Shown here: piece after piece, positions 27,230 to 36,730 of the stretch
Layout: each line of letters starts with the position of its first letter
How positions within the stretch are numbered: position 1 is the stretch's first letter
Origin: Actinoplanes derwentensis
GTDB lineage: Bacteria; Actinomycetota; Actinomycetes; Mycobacteriales; Micromonosporaceae
Assembly (NCBI RefSeq): GCF_900104725.1
Contig: NZ_LT629758.1
Coordinates: forward strand, 6,627,001-6,691,000
DNA length: 64,000 nt
Direction of reading: 5' to 3'
Position numbers and translations under genes: made by a program
The notes under the pieces: generated by a model
The model's input: only the letters and a program-made list of their open reading frames with translations
What the model was told of the DNA's origin: nothing
Databases searched by the model: none

Positions 27230-28429
27230 ATGGCTGACGATCACTCGGTCTTCACCGCCACGGCCGACGGCGAGCGACGGCGTCTGCTGCTCGACCTGGC
27301 CGCGCAGGGGCCGGTGCACCGGGTCACCCTGCCCAGCGGCAGCCCGGCCTGGCTGGTCACCGGCTACGACGAGGCGCGTGCGGCGCTCACCGACTCCCGC
27401 CTGATGCGGTACGCCTACGGCGGGACGTATGCGAAAGAGCTTCCGGAGCTGAACCGGGCCTTGGACCAGCACATGCTCCTGGAGGATCCGCCCGAGCACA
27501 CCAGGCTGCGCAAGCTGGTCGCGGTCGCGTTCACCAGGCGCCGGGTCGAGCAGTTGGAGCCGGTCGTCGAGAAGATCTCGGCCGAGCTGATCGACGAGGT
27601 CCGCGCGGCGCTCGAAGCGGGTGAGACCGTCGACCTGGTCTCGGCGTACGCCTTCCGGTTCTCCTTCCGGACCATGTGCGAACTGGTGGGCATCCCGGCT
27701 TCGGAGGAGCAGCGACTCGGCTCGTTGTTCTCGGTGCTCACGCGGGGCACCGCGGCCCCGCTCGAGGAGTACCGGTCCGCCGGCACCGCGATGACGGCGC
27801 TCATCGGCGGCCTCATCGACGAACGGCGCAGAGGCCCGTGCGGCGACCTGCTGTCGGCTCTCGTCGCGGCCGACGACGGCGGCGATCGGCTGAGTCCCGA
27901 CGAACTGGTCTCGATGGTCTACCTGATCATGGTGGCCGGGCACGAGACGACCGCGGCCCTGATCACCAACGGCCTACTGCTCCTGCTACGACATCCGGAC
28001 CAGCTCGCCGCGCTGCGCGCCGCACCGGAGACGATCGGCACCACGATCGAGGAGATCCTCCGGTACGACGGACCGGTGCAGTCGACCTTTCCGTCCTTCG
28101 CCGTCGAGGACTTCGAACTGGGCGGGCACAAGATCTCGGTCGGCGACGTGGTCACGGTGTCCCCGATCGCGGCCAGCCTCGACCGGACCGGGCCCGGTCA
28201 CCCGACCGGCTTCGACGTCACCCGCCAATCCCCCGCCCACTTGGCGTTCGGGCACGGCATCCACTACTGCATCGGCGCACCCTTGGCCCGCTTGGAGGGC
28301 CGCATCGCGTTCCGCGACCTGCTCGACCGTCTCCCCGACCTGGAACTGGCCGACGAACCCCGAACCCGAGTCCCCTCCGTGATCATCAACCGCCTCACCG
28401 CCCTACCCGTCCGCCAGGCCACCGCCTGA
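27230..28429 (+). CDS. Cytochrome P450
   Basis: 399 residues, normal length for a soluble bacterial P450. It has the oxygen-activating AGHETT helix motif, EEILR (the ExxR pair) and the haem-binding loop FGHGIHYCIG with Cys347. Such cluster-borne P450s hydroxylate or couple amino-acid residues, on carriers or after release. It starts at ATG 27230 with GGGA upstream. It is the rightmost gene of the cluster, divergent from the NRPS-TE operon and sharing the region with operator copy 3. No ferredoxin gene is adjacent, so electrons must come from a general partner. The downstream 136 bases to the convergent acyl-CoA dehydrogenase mark the cluster edge. Confidence 0.94.
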   Translation: MADDHSVFTATADGERRRLLLDLAAQGPVHRVTLPSGSPAWLVTGYDEARAALTDSRLMRYAYGGTYAKELPELNRALDQHMLLEDPPEHTRLRKLVAVAFTRRRVEQLEPVVEKISAELIDEVRAALEAGETVDLVSAYAFRFSFRTMCELVGIPASEEQRLGSLFSVLTRGTAAPLEEYRSAGTAMTALIGGLIDERRRGPCGDLLSALVAADDGGDRLSPDELVSMVYLIMVAGHETTAALITNGLLLLLRHPDQLAALRAAPETIGTTIEEILRYDGPVQSTFPSFAVEDFELGGHKISVGDVVTVSPIAASLDRTGPGHPTGFDVTRQSPAHLAFGHGIHYCIGAPLARLEGRIAFRDLLDRLPDLELADEPRTRVPSVIINRLTALPVRQATA

Positions 28430-28565
28430 TCCGACGACGGCGCCGAATCGGCGAGTCCAGCCAGCGTCAGCTCGCCACCTCTGGTGTCGGCCTACGATTT
28501 TTCGACGCAGAAGCAGGGCCACCCGCCAACAGTTGACCCTGCTTTGACCTGTGGAAACTCGCCTT

Positions 28566-29720
28566 TCAGCCCTTCAGGAGCTGCCGCGCCATGACGATGC
28601 GCTGGACCTGGTTCGTACCCTCGTAGATCTGGGTGATCTTGGCGTCTCGCATCATGCGCTCGACCGGGTAGTCGCGGGTGTAGCCGTAGCCGCCCAGGAT
28701 CTGGACCGCGTCGGTGGTGATCTCCATGGCTGCGTCGGAGGCGAAGCACTTGGCCGCGGCGCCGAAGTAGGTCAGGTCGGCGTCGCCGCGTTCGCTCTTG
28801 CCGGCCGCCGCGTAGGTGAGCTGCCGCGCCGCCTCCAGTTTCATGCCCATGTCGGCGAGCATGAACTGCAGGCCCTGGAAGTCGGCGATCGGCTTGCCGA
28901 ACTGTTTGCGCTCCTTGGCGTAGGAGAGCGCGAAGTCCAGGGCCCCCTGGGCGATACCGAGGGCCTGAGCCGCGATGGTGACCCGGGTGTGGTCGAGGGT
29001 CTTCATCGCGGTGGCGAAGCCGGTGCCCTCGTCGCCGATGATCCGGTCGGCGGGGATGCGCACGTTGTCGAAGTAGACCTCGCGGGTCGGGGAGCCTTTG
29101 ATGCCGAGTTTCTTCTCGGGAGCCCCGAAGCTCACACCGACGTCGGATTTCTCCACCACGAACGCGGAGATGCCGCGGGAGCGGGCGGCCGGGTCGGTGA
29201 CCGCGAAGACCGTGTAGTACTCGGAGACGCCGGCGTTGGTGATCCAGCGCTTGACGCCGTTGAGCACCCAGTGGTCGCCGTCGCGGACCGCGCGGGTGGT
29301 CATCGACGCGGCGTCGGAACCGGCTTCCGGCTCGGACAGGCAGTAGGAGAACATGCCCTCGCCGGCGGCGACCTTCGTCAGATAACGCTGTTTGAGGTCT
29401 TCGGAGGCGGCCAGGATCAGTGGCATGGTGCCGAGTTTGTTGACCGCCGGGATCAGGGAGGACGAGGCGCACGCGCGGGCCACTTCCTCGATCACGATCG
29501 CGGTGGCGAGGGCGTCGGCGCCGGCTCCGCCGTACTCGACCGGGATGTGTGGGGCGTGGAAGTCGGAGGCGCGCAAGGCGTCGTACGACGCCTTGGGGAA
29601 CTCTCCGGTCTCGTCGGCCTCGGCGGCGTGCGGGGCGACCCGCGCGTCACAGATCTCGCGCACGGCGGCGCGGATCGTCTCGTGGTCCTCCGGAAGACGG
29701 TAGACGTCGAAGTCAGCCAT
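28566..29720 (-). CDS. Acyl-CoA dehydrogenase (FadE25-like)
   Basis: 384 residues, full-length acyl-CoA dehydrogenase. Visible family motifs are YCLSEPEAGSDAAS, the WITNAG flavin-contact region, RKQFGKPIADFQGLQF and the C-terminal ILGGYGYTRDYPVERMMRDAK. The catalytic Glu lies in QIYEGTNQVQR. It oxidises acyl-CoA to the trans-2-enoyl form using FAD and passes electrons to ETF. Its closeness to purE and purK matches the mycobacterial fadE25-purE-purK neighbourhood, so it is probably a housekeeping gene rather than part of the NRPS cluster. It is divergent from the large membrane protein gene across 214 bases in which no clear feature was found. Confidence 0.94.
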   Translation of the reverse strand: MADFDVYRLPEDHETIRAAVREICDARVAPHAAEADETGEFPKASYDALRASDFHAPHIPVEYGGAGADALATAIVIEEVARACASSSLIPAVNKLGTMPLILAASEDLKQRYLTKVAAGEGMFSYCLSEPEAGSDAASMTTRAVRDGDHWVLNGVKRWITNAGVSEYYTVFAVTDPAARSRGISAFVVEKSDVGVSFGAPEKKLGIKGSPTREVYFDNVRIPADRIIGDEGTGFATAMKTLDHTRVTIAAQALGIAQGALDFALSYAKERKQFGKPIADFQGLQFMLADMGMKLEAARQLTYAAAGKSERGDADLTYFGAAAKCFASDAAMEITTDAVQILGGYGYTRDYPVERMMRDAKITQIYEGTNQVQRIVMARQLLKG

Positions 29721-29934
29721 TTCCTTAACCTTCCCTAAGCCGGTCCCGAGGCCATGTTACCGGCGCGTAGCGTGGCCTGGGCAATAGAGTCCGATGTGCC
29801 GAATATCGCCGCCCGGACCTGGGCATCCTGCAAAACGGCCGGTTTCCACAGATCTCCACCCGGTTGAGACTGTTCTAATGAGGTGTCATAGCGGCATGCT
29901 CTAACTACAGAGAGCGGCTGGTCTAGGAGGTTCT

Positions 29935-32900
29935 GTGGCGAAGGCTGACGAGCCCGATCACCTTGATGATCAACTGTCCCGCATCGACGCCTCCATAGCG
30001 GATCTCAAGATCCGCGACATGGCGGCGGCCGCTGAGCGGACCACGATCGCCAGCAAGCTTCAGGCCGCCATGTTCCAGCGCGACATCCTCGCGCACTCGC
30101 ACGCCCAGAAGCAGCAGAAAGGCGCCAAGGTCCGGCGGACCGCCGCCCGCCGCAAGACACCCGGCGACTTCCCGCCCCCGCCGCCACCGGGGATGCCGCA
30201 CGCCGACCGGGCCGAACCCGAGGCCCGAGCCGAACCGGCGGTCGCCACCGAGAGCGCGCCCCTGCTGGTCGACGATCCGCCGCCGGCCGAGCGGGTCGCG
30301 CCGCCCCGGCCACCCCGGCGGCCACCGCTGGCCACCATGGAGCACCCGCCCGAGGCCTCCACCCAGTCGGTGCAGAACATCCTGCTCGGCCTGGGCGCGC
30401 TCCTGCTCGGTGTGGCGGCCGTGGTGTTCGCGGGAGTCGCGGTCTCCAACCCGTTCGCGCGGACGCTGATCCTGGCCCTGATCACCGGCATCGCCCTAGC
30501 CGTGGCGCCGGGAGTGGCTCGCCGGGGGCTGTCCTCGACCGGTGAGACGGTCGCCGCGATCGGTCTGATCCTGCTGCCGATGACGCTGTACGCGCTGCAC
30601 GACAGCCCACTGATCGGTGGCGACGTACCACTCTCGCTCTATCTGGGTGTCACCTTCGCGATCACCGCGGTGGCCGCGTTCGCCTACGCCGGTGCCACCC
30701 GGCTGGCCGCGCCACGCTACGCGACGGTGATCGCCACCCAGCCGGTCGCGCCGCTGCTGGCGTACCCGCTGATCCAGAGCCCGGCCGGCTGGGGCGTCGC
30801 GCTGACCGCCGTCGCCCTGCTGGACCTGCTGCTGCTGACCACGGTGATCCGGACCGGTCGTCTGGTGCCGCGCTGGCCGCTGGGCCGGCCGGCGGCCACC
30901 GAGGACGATCTGACCCGCCCCGAGTCCCAGCCGGAGGAGCCCGACTTCGTCTTCGCGGGAGCACGACGGTCCCGCTGGTCGCTGTTCCCCGGGCCGCAGG
31001 CGGCCAGCCCGCCGTCGGCCGACTGGCTGCGGGAGCTGACGTTCGCCCTGCTCTGCCTCGCGTGCGCGGGCGCGCTGCTCAACTCCTCGGTGGCCCTGTT
31101 GCAGGCCCAGGTGGTGGCGGACGCGCTGCGCTCCGGCCTGATCCTGGTGGCCGCCGCCCTGACCGGGGTGGCGGCGGCCCGGCTGCTGCGCAATCCGTTC
31201 GCGATGAACGTGGCCGGTGCCGTGCTGACCCTCGCGGTGATCGGGGCGATGGCCCGGATCGCCGGAGTGATCGCGCCGAACTGGAGTGTGGTGGCCGCCG
31301 CCGCGACCGTCGCTGTCGCCGGAGCCGTGGTCGTCCAACTGCCGGAGGCGGTGCGCCGCGGCCCGCAGTGGGCGTCCACCGGCGCGCTCGCCCTGATCGG
31401 CCTGGTCGTCGGGGTGGGCGCACTCCGGGCGGCGATCGCCCCGGTCGCCGCGGCGCGGCCGATCTGGGACGCCGACACCACGGTGTACGCGCAACGGCTC
31501 GCCGAGGCGGTCGGCCCGAGTGGCTGGCTGCTGGCGTTCAGCGCGCTGCTGATGACGATCGGTGCCGCTCTGGCGCTGCCGACCACGATCCGGCACGAGG
31601 GCGCCGTCATCGGTATCGCGGTGACCGCCCTGTCGGTACCCGCTTCGCTGGGTCTGCCCTGGTCGGAGGCCCCGTGGCCGCTGGTGCTGGCGGCGATCGG
31701 CCTGGGTGCGGCCGGGTTGTGGGCGGACACCCGCCGGATCGCGATCACCCATGTGGCCGCGGCCGGGGTGGTCGGCGTCTTCGGCGCCGGTGCGGCGCTG
31801 AGCGCGTCCTGGCTGACCGCGGCGGTGCTGACCGCGCTGGCCGGGGCCGGGGTGATGGTCGCGATCGCGGCCAGACAGATCCCGGTGCGGCTGTTCGCCT
31901 GGACGGTCGGTGACTGGGCCGCGGGCGCTGCCGCGCTGGCCGTCCCGGGTGCCGCGGTGACGGCGGCACTCGCCGTCTCGGATCCGGGTGGCGGTCCGCC
32001 GCCGAACGCGGGTTCCACCGTCCCGGCGCTGGCCGCCGGGTTCCTCGCGGTCGCCGCGACGCTCAGCTACGCGGCCGTCTTCCAGGTGGCCCGGCGGGAG
32101 ATCAGCCTGCCGCTGACCGCCGGGACCGGGCTGGGCGCGGTCGCGATGGCGCTGGCCGCGCTCTTCGCGCCCGGCGCCGAGGCTCCGGACGTCTGGGTGG
32201 GCGCGCTCCTGCTCACCGCGGCCGGCCTGCTGTTCTTCGCCAAATCGATCGACAACCGAGGGCGTACGGACCGGGTGCTGGACGGCCCGGACATCGCCGC
32301 CGCGGCCGCCACCGTGGCGATCTGTGGCGCTCTCGCCCGGGTCGCCGCTCTGGCTTTCCCCGCCGCGCCGCTGGCCGTGGCCGCGGTGATGGTGATGCTG
32401 GTCGGCATGGGCGTGATGGTCCTTCCGGACGACTGGCGTCCCGGCCCGGCCCGTGGTCTGGGAATCGCCGCCCTGCTGGTCGGCGCGATCGCCGGTTACC
32501 TGGCGCTGGTCGGCGGGCTGAAAGTGCTGTCGCTGCCCGGCCCGCTGTGGGCGGCCGATCTGAACGCTTACCCGGTGACCGCGCCGGACGGCGCGTGGCA
32601 GGCCCCGTTCGCGCTGGTCGCGATCGCGATCACGGCCGCGATAGCGATGCCCAGACCGTGGTCGCCGTACGCATCCGGGCTGGCCGCCGCTCTGGCCGCC
32701 ATCGCCGTTCCGTACTCGTTCGGTCTCCCCTGGTGGTCCGCACTGGTCGTCGGCACGGCCGTCGCGGTCGCCTACGGCCTGGGCGCCGTCGCGGCGAACG
32801 AGGCGCACTCGGCGCGCGCCCGGGCCGGGGTCGCCGCCGTGGTGCTGCTGCACGCCACCACGGCCGGGCTGGCCCGCCCGTGGTCGACGGCGCTGGCCCT

Positions 32901-34842
32901 GCTGATCGTGGTGCTTCTCGGGGTGCTGGTCGCGGCGATGGCCCGGATCCCGACGCGGGCTCCGGCGACCTCGTTCGAGGAGTCCACGGAGACCCCTGCC
33001 GAGAGGGAGCGGGTGCTGCCCCGGCACCGGGCGCAGATCGGCGGCGCGGCCACCGCTTCGGTGCTGCTCGCCCTGCCGGGTTTCCTGGCCGCGATCGCCG
33101 CCGATCAGGGGCACGGCATCCAGGTGGTGCTGACCGCGGCGCTGGCCGGTTCGACGCTGGGCCTGGCGATCCTCGCCGCACTGGGCCGTTTCCTCCCGCA
33201 GTACCTCCCCTGGGCGACGATCGGTGTGGTGCTGGGCGCTTCGGTGACCGCACTGGCGTGTGTGCCGACCGACTATCCGGCCGCGCTGTACGCGGCCGCC
33301 GCGGCGCTGGTCGGGGTGCTCGCCGAGATGCTGCGCGCGGCGGTCCCGCCGCCATCGCCGGAGCCACGGATCGCCCGGTTCGACGACAGTCCGGCCGCCA
33401 GCCGCTACCTGCGGATCCGGCATTCCGGCTGGGGTGAGCGCTGGCTCGCCGATCCGGCCACCGGTGCCGTGATGCTGGCGCTGCTGCCCACCCTGTTGGC
33501 ACTGTTCTCGCTGGCCCCGGCGTTGCGGGCGGCGCTGATCGACCCGCTGGACCAGCTCTCGGCGATCTGGGACGGACCGGTCCCGGCACTCGTCGATCCG
33601 GCCGTCGGCACCGTGGACGGCACCAGCGCCCTGGCGGCGATCCTGCTCACCGGCGCGGCGGCGCTCGCCGCGGTCGGGTTCGGCGGCCGGGCGGCCGAAG
33701 CGGTGCCGGTGATCCTGCCGGGTGTCGCGCTCACGCTGCTGATCACCCCGATCGCACTGGACGCCCCGTTCCCGGCGGCCACCGGGGCGGCGCTGGTGGT
33801 CTTCACCATCGCGATGCTGGGCCTGGCGCTGACCCCGCCGCCGGTCGCCGTCCGGGCACCGATCCTGCGGCTCACCCGCAGCGCGGTCTTCGTGATCGGC
33901 CTGCTCGCCGGAGGGGCGGGCCTGGCCGGGAGCCTGGCCCGGGAGCCGTTGACCCTGTTCACGCTGGGCAGTGCGGTCGGCGTCGGGCTGGTCGCGGCAC
34001 TCAACGGCCGGTCCCGGGTGGCCCGGCTGCTGGGCTGGCTGTTCGCGGCCCTGATGGGGCAGATGTTCGTGCTCGCGGTGTCGCTGTCGGCCGGGCTGGA
34101 ACGGCACTGGGCGGCGTTCGGGGTGCTGGCCGTGGGCGCGGGACTGCTGTCGCTGGAGGCGGCGCTGCCGCGGCTCGGGCTGACCCAGTACCGGGCCGAG
34201 GCGATCACCGTCGAATGGTGCGGTTACGCGTCGGCGGCCATCGCCGGGGTGCTGGCGTTCGGCTCACCGGCCCATCTGGCGGCGCTGCTGGCGGCCTGGG
34301 GCGCGGTGCTCGGCCTGACGGCGTCCCGGCCGGACCGCAGCGAGAGTCAGCGGCGCACACTGTTCTGGGTGGCGGTCGGGTTCGAGATCGTCGGCTGGTG
34401 GCTGTTCATCACACTGGCCGAGGTGGGGCTGCCGGAGGCGTACACGCTGCCGTTCGCGGCCCTGGCTCTTGCCGTCGGCGTGGTGGAGGCGCATCACCGG
34501 CCCGATCTGAGCAGCTGGGCGGCCTACGGCCCGGCGCTGCTGGCGGCGTTCGTGCCGACGATCGGGATCGTGCTGGCCGGCAACGGCGGCGACCTGCGGG
34601 CGGTGCTGCTCCTGCTGGGGGCGGTGATCACGCTGCTGATCGGGTCGCGGACCCGCCAGCAGGCGCCGGTGGTGGTCGGCACGGTCGCCACCGTGGTCGC
34701 GGCGCTGGCGTTCGCGTTCACCGTCGGCGGCCCGTGGCTGATGCTGATCCCAGTCGGTGTGGTGCTGCTCTTCCTCGGCGCCTCGAGCGAGAACCGGCGC
34801 CGTACCCAGGAATTCCGCGAGGTCCTGGCCAAGATGCGCTGA
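29935..34842 (+). CDS. Very large multi-pass membrane protein (SCO7613-like)
   Basis: 1635 residues. Residues 1-60 are a charged, probably coiled-coil segment (DQLSRIDASIADLKIRD), residues 75-135 are Pro-rich, and the rest is a long series of Ala/Leu/Val-rich hydrophobic stretches with short loops, suggesting some tens of membrane segments. The GTG start at 29935 has a GGAGG site five bases upstream. The pattern resembles the actinobacterial SCO7613 C-terminal-domain membrane proteins, whose function I do not know. It ends against purE in a convergent arrangement with a shared terminator. No catalytic motif is visible. Confidence 0.85.
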   Translation: MAKADEPDHLDDQLSRIDASIADLKIRDMAAAAERTTIASKLQAAMFQRDILAHSHAQKQQKGAKVRRTAARRKTPGDFPPPPPPGMPHADRAEPEARAEPAVATESAPLLVDDPPPAERVAPPRPPRRPPLATMEHPPEASTQSVQNILLGLGALLLGVAAVVFAGVAVSNPFARTLILALITGIALAVAPGVARRGLSSTGETVAAIGLILLPMTLYALHDSPLIGGDVPLSLYLGVTFAITAVAAFAYAGATRLAAPRYATVIATQPVAPLLAYPLIQSPAGWGVALTAVALLDLLLLTTVIRTGRLVPRWPLGRPAATEDDLTRPESQPEEPDFVFAGARRSRWSLFPGPQAASPPSADWLRELTFALLCLACAGALLNSSVALLQAQVVADALRSGLILVAAALTGVAAARLLRNPFAMNVAGAVLTLAVIGAMARIAGVIAPNWSVVAAAATVAVAGAVVVQLPEAVRRGPQWASTGALALIGLVVGVGALRAAIAPVAAARPIWDADTTVYAQRLAEAVGPSGWLLAFSALLMTIGAALALPTTIRHEGAVIGIAVTALSVPASLGLPWSEAPWPLVLAAIGLGAAGLWADTRRIAITHVAAAGVVGVFGAGAALSASWLTAAVLTALAGAGVMVAIAARQIPVRLFAWTVGDWAAGAAALAVPGAAVTAALAVSDPGGGPPPNAGSTVPALAAGFLAVAATLSYAAVFQVARREISLPLTAGTGLGAVAMALAALFAPGAEAPDVWVGALLLTAAGLLFFAKSIDNRGRTDRVLDGPDIAAAAATVAICGALARVAALAFPAAPLAVAAVMVMLVGMGVMVLPDDWRPGPARGLGIAALLVGAIAGYLALVGGLKVLSLPGPLWAADLNAYPVTAPDGAWQAPFALVAIAITAAIAMPRPWSPYASGLAAALAAIAVPYSFGLPWWSALVVGTAVAVAYGLGAVAANEAHSARARAGVAAVVLLHATTAGLARPWSTALALLIVVLLGVLVAAMARIPTRAPATSFEESTETPAERERVLPRHRAQIGGAATASVLLALPGFLAAIAADQGHGIQVVLTAALAGSTLGLAILAALGRFLPQYLPWATIGVVLGASVTALACVPTDYPAALYAAAAALVGVLAEMLRAAVPPPSPEPRIARFDDSPAASRYLRIRHSGWGERWLADPATGAVMLALLPTLLALFSLAPALRAALIDPLDQLSAIWDGPVPALVDPAVGTVDGTSALAAILLTGAAALAAVGFGGRAAEAVPVILPGVALTLLITPIALDAPFPAATGAALVVFTIAMLGLALTPPPVAVRAPILRLTRSAVFVIGLLAGGAGLAGSLAREPLTLFTLGSAVGVGLVAALNGRSRVARLLGWLFAALMGQMFVLAVSLSAGLERHWAAFGVLAVGAGLLSLEAALPRLGLTQYRAEAITVEWCGYASAAIAGVLAFGSPAHLAALLAAWGAVLGLTASRPDRSESQRRTLFWVAVGFEIVGWWLFITLAEVGLPEAYTLPFAALALAVGVVEAHHRPDLSSWAAYGPALLAAFVPTIGIVLAGNGGDLRAVLLLLGAVITLLIGSRTRQQAPVVVGTVATVVAALAFAFTVGGPWLMLIPVGVVLLFLGASSENRRRTQEFREVLAKMR

Positions 34843-34850
34843 CCGGTGTG

Positions 34851-34883
34851 GTGACTCGGGGTTTGTTTTGCGCCCCGAGTCAC
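34851..34883. terminator. Bidirectional terminator hairpin
   Basis: GTGACTCGGGG pairs perfectly with CCCCGAGTCAC over 11 bp with an 11-base loop (TTTGTTTTGCG). It lies nine bases after the membrane protein stop and ten bases from the purE stop, so it can end both convergent transcripts. Confidence 0.8.
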
Positions 34884-34892
34884 CGCGCGGTT

Positions 34893-35390
34893 TCAGCCCA
34901 TCAGCTGCTTGCGCAGCGCCGCGTCCTTCTCCTCGACCATCTGTTCCAGGCCCTTCTGGAAGTTCGCCATCCGCTCGCGCAACGCGGAGTCCGCAGCGCC
35001 GAGGATCCGCACCGCCAGCAGGCCGGCGTTGCGTGCCCCGCCGATCGACACCGTCGCCACCGGCACCCCGGCCGGCATCTGCACGATCGACAGCAGCGAG
35101 TCCATCCCGTCCAGATATTTCAACGGCACCGGCACGCCGATCACCGGCAGCGGGGTCAGCGAAGCCACCATGCCCGGCAGGTGAGCAGCGCCGCCCGCCC
35201 CGGCGATGATGGTCTGGATGCCCCGGCCGGCCGCCGACTCGGCGTAATCGACCATCTTCCGCACCGTGCGGTGTGCCGAGACCACCCCGACCTCGAACGG
35301 CACCTCGAACTCGGCGAGCGCGACCGCCGCCGCCTCCATGGTGGGCCAATCCGAGTCGCTGCCCATGATGATGCCGACGCGCGGGGACAT
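34893..35390 (-). CDS. purE: N5-carboxyaminoimidazole ribonucleotide mutase
   Basis: 165 residues, the usual PurE length. It has the N-terminal [17 protein letters not shown] (carrying the catalytic His region) and [13 protein letters not shown] motifs. It rearranges N5-CAIR to CAIR in purine synthesis, the step after PurK. Its ATG at 35390 directly abuts the purK stop, so the two genes are one operon. The C-terminal charged tail ([15 protein letters not shown]) is slightly longer than the core fold. Confidence 0.97.
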   Translation of the reverse strand: MSPRVGIIMGSDSDWPTMEAAAVALAEFEVPFEVGVVSAHRTVRKMVDYAESAAGRGIQTIIAGAGGAAHLPGMVASLTPLPVIGVPVPLKYLDGMDSLLSIVQMPAGVPVATVSIGGARNAGLLAVRILGAADSALRERMANFQKGLEQMVEEKDAALRKQLMG

Positions 35391-36533
35391 CTAAACGCCT
35401 TCCTGAAGCCACTTCGCGGCGCGGGCTGCTCGTGCCCGCACCTTCTCGAGATCGTCGCCGAGCACGGTCACGTGACCGATCTTGCGGCCCGGCCGGACCT
35501 GCTTGCCGTAGAGGTGGACGCGGGCGTCCGGCACTTCGGCGAACAGGTGGTGCAGCCGCTCGTCGATGCTGATGCCGCCGGGTTCGCCACCCAGCACGTT
35601 CGCCATCACCACCACCGGGGCGGCCAGTCCGGTCGACCCCATCGGATAGTCCAGCACGGCCCGCAGATGCTGTTCGAACTGCGAGGTCCGGGCCCCTTCG
35701 ATGGTCCAGTGACCGGAGTTGTGCGGGCGCATGGCCAGCTCGTTCACCACGATGCCGTCAGCGGTCTCGAACAGTTCCACGGCCAGCAGGCCGACCACAC
35801 CGAGCGCGTTGGCCAGATCGATGGCGAGCTGCTGCGCTTCCAGGGCGAGGTCGTCGGACAGGCCCGGCGCGGGGGCGATCACCTCGACGCAGATGCCGTC
35901 CTGCTGCACGGTCTCGACCACCGGGTAGGCCGCGACCTGCCCGAACGGGGACCGGGCCACCAGAGCCGCCAACTCGCGCCGGAGCGGGACCTTCTCCTCG
36001 ACGATCAGCGGGACACCTGTCGACACCAGATCGTCGGCGGCCTCACGGGAGCCGACCATCCAGACGCCGCGCCCGTCGTACCCACCTCGGGTCGCCTTGG
36101 CCACCACCGGCCAGGAACCGGCCGCGAAGGCCTCGATCTCCTCGCCCGAAGTGACCCGCGCCCACCGCGGAACCGGGGCTTTCAAAGCCGCCAGGCGCTC
36201 CCGCATCAGGCCCTTGTCCTGGGCGAAGACCAGCGCCTTCGAACCAGGGAAGATCTTCACGCCTTCGGCCTCGAGCGCCTCGATGTGCTCGGTGGGCACC
36301 TGCTCGTGGTCGAAGGTGACGGCGTCGCACCCTTTCGCGAACTCCCGCAGAGCCGCGAGATCGGTGTGCGTGCCGATCGGCACATCGGCCGCGACCAGCG
36401 CGGCACTGTCATCAGGCTTCTCACTGAGCACACGCAGTGACTGGCCGAGGGAAATGGCGGCCTGGTGGGTCATCCGGGCCAGCTGGCCGCCCCCCACCAT
36501 GCCGACTACAGGCAGACCGGTTCGGTTATCCAT
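35391..36533 (-). CDS. purK: N5-carboxyaminoimidazole ribonucleotide synthase
   Basis: 380 residues of the ATP-grasp superfamily. It begins VVGMVGGGQLARMT, has the ATP-grasp centre (VAKATRGGYDGRGVW, VEEKVPLRREL) and VNELAMRPHNSGHWTIEGARTSQFEQHLR-type residues near 260-290, which are diagnostic for PurK. It carboxylates AIR with bicarbonate and ATP, and PurE uses the product. It is the upstream gene of the purK-purE pair. The stop (TAG) touches the purE ATG. Confidence 0.97.
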   Translation of the reverse strand: MDNRTGLPVVGMVGGGQLARMTHQAAISLGQSLRVLSEKPDDSAALVAADVPIGTHTDLAALREFAKGCDAVTFDHEQVPTEHIEALEAEGVKIFPGSKALVFAQDKGLMRERLAALKAPVPRWARVTSGEEIEAFAAGSWPVVAKATRGGYDGRGVWMVGSREAADDLVSTGVPLIVEEKVPLRRELAALVARSPFGQVAAYPVVETVQQDGICVEVIAPAPGLSDDLALEAQQLAIDLANALGVVGLLAVELFETADGIVVNELAMRPHNSGHWTIEGARTSQFEQHLRAVLDYPMGSTGLAAPVVVMANVLGGEPGGISIDERLHHLFAEVPDARVHLYGKQVRPGRKIGHVTVLGDDLEKVRARAARAAKWLQEGV

Positions 36534-36634
36534 CGCCCGGCCAGCCTAGCGACGCCGCAGTTCAACCCCCAAGTCAACCCCGGTCGCCGGTACGCCGGGG
36601 AAAAGCGCCAGTGGTCGCGGCGCGCAACCGACCG

Positions 36635-36730
36635 TCAGCCCGCGCGGGCCCCCGCTCGTTCAGCCCGCGCGGCCCCCGCTCGCTCAGCCCGCGTGGTCGC
36701 GTTCGCTCAGCCCGCGTGGTCGCGGAGGCG
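36635..36730. repeat. Four tandem copies of a ~24-bp unit at a gene 3' end
   Basis: Units beginning TCAGCCCGCG start at 36635, 36660, 36684 and 36707 (spacing 25, 24, 23). The last is the 3' end and stop codon of the DUF255 gene (coding DHAG-stop on the - strand). The others repeat this tail downstream, each bringing another stop in its frame. Confidence 0.8.

Noticed and set aside
29861..29889. TTGAGA and TCATAG as a promoter for the large membrane protein
   Set aside because: The spacing is plausible at 16 bases, but the -10 match is weak; not enough to list.
30496..34107. 1203-codon - strand frame opposite the large membrane protein
   Set aside because: Composition is a run of R, G, Q, H and D without motifs; the + strand frame has a good start site and membrane-segment pattern.
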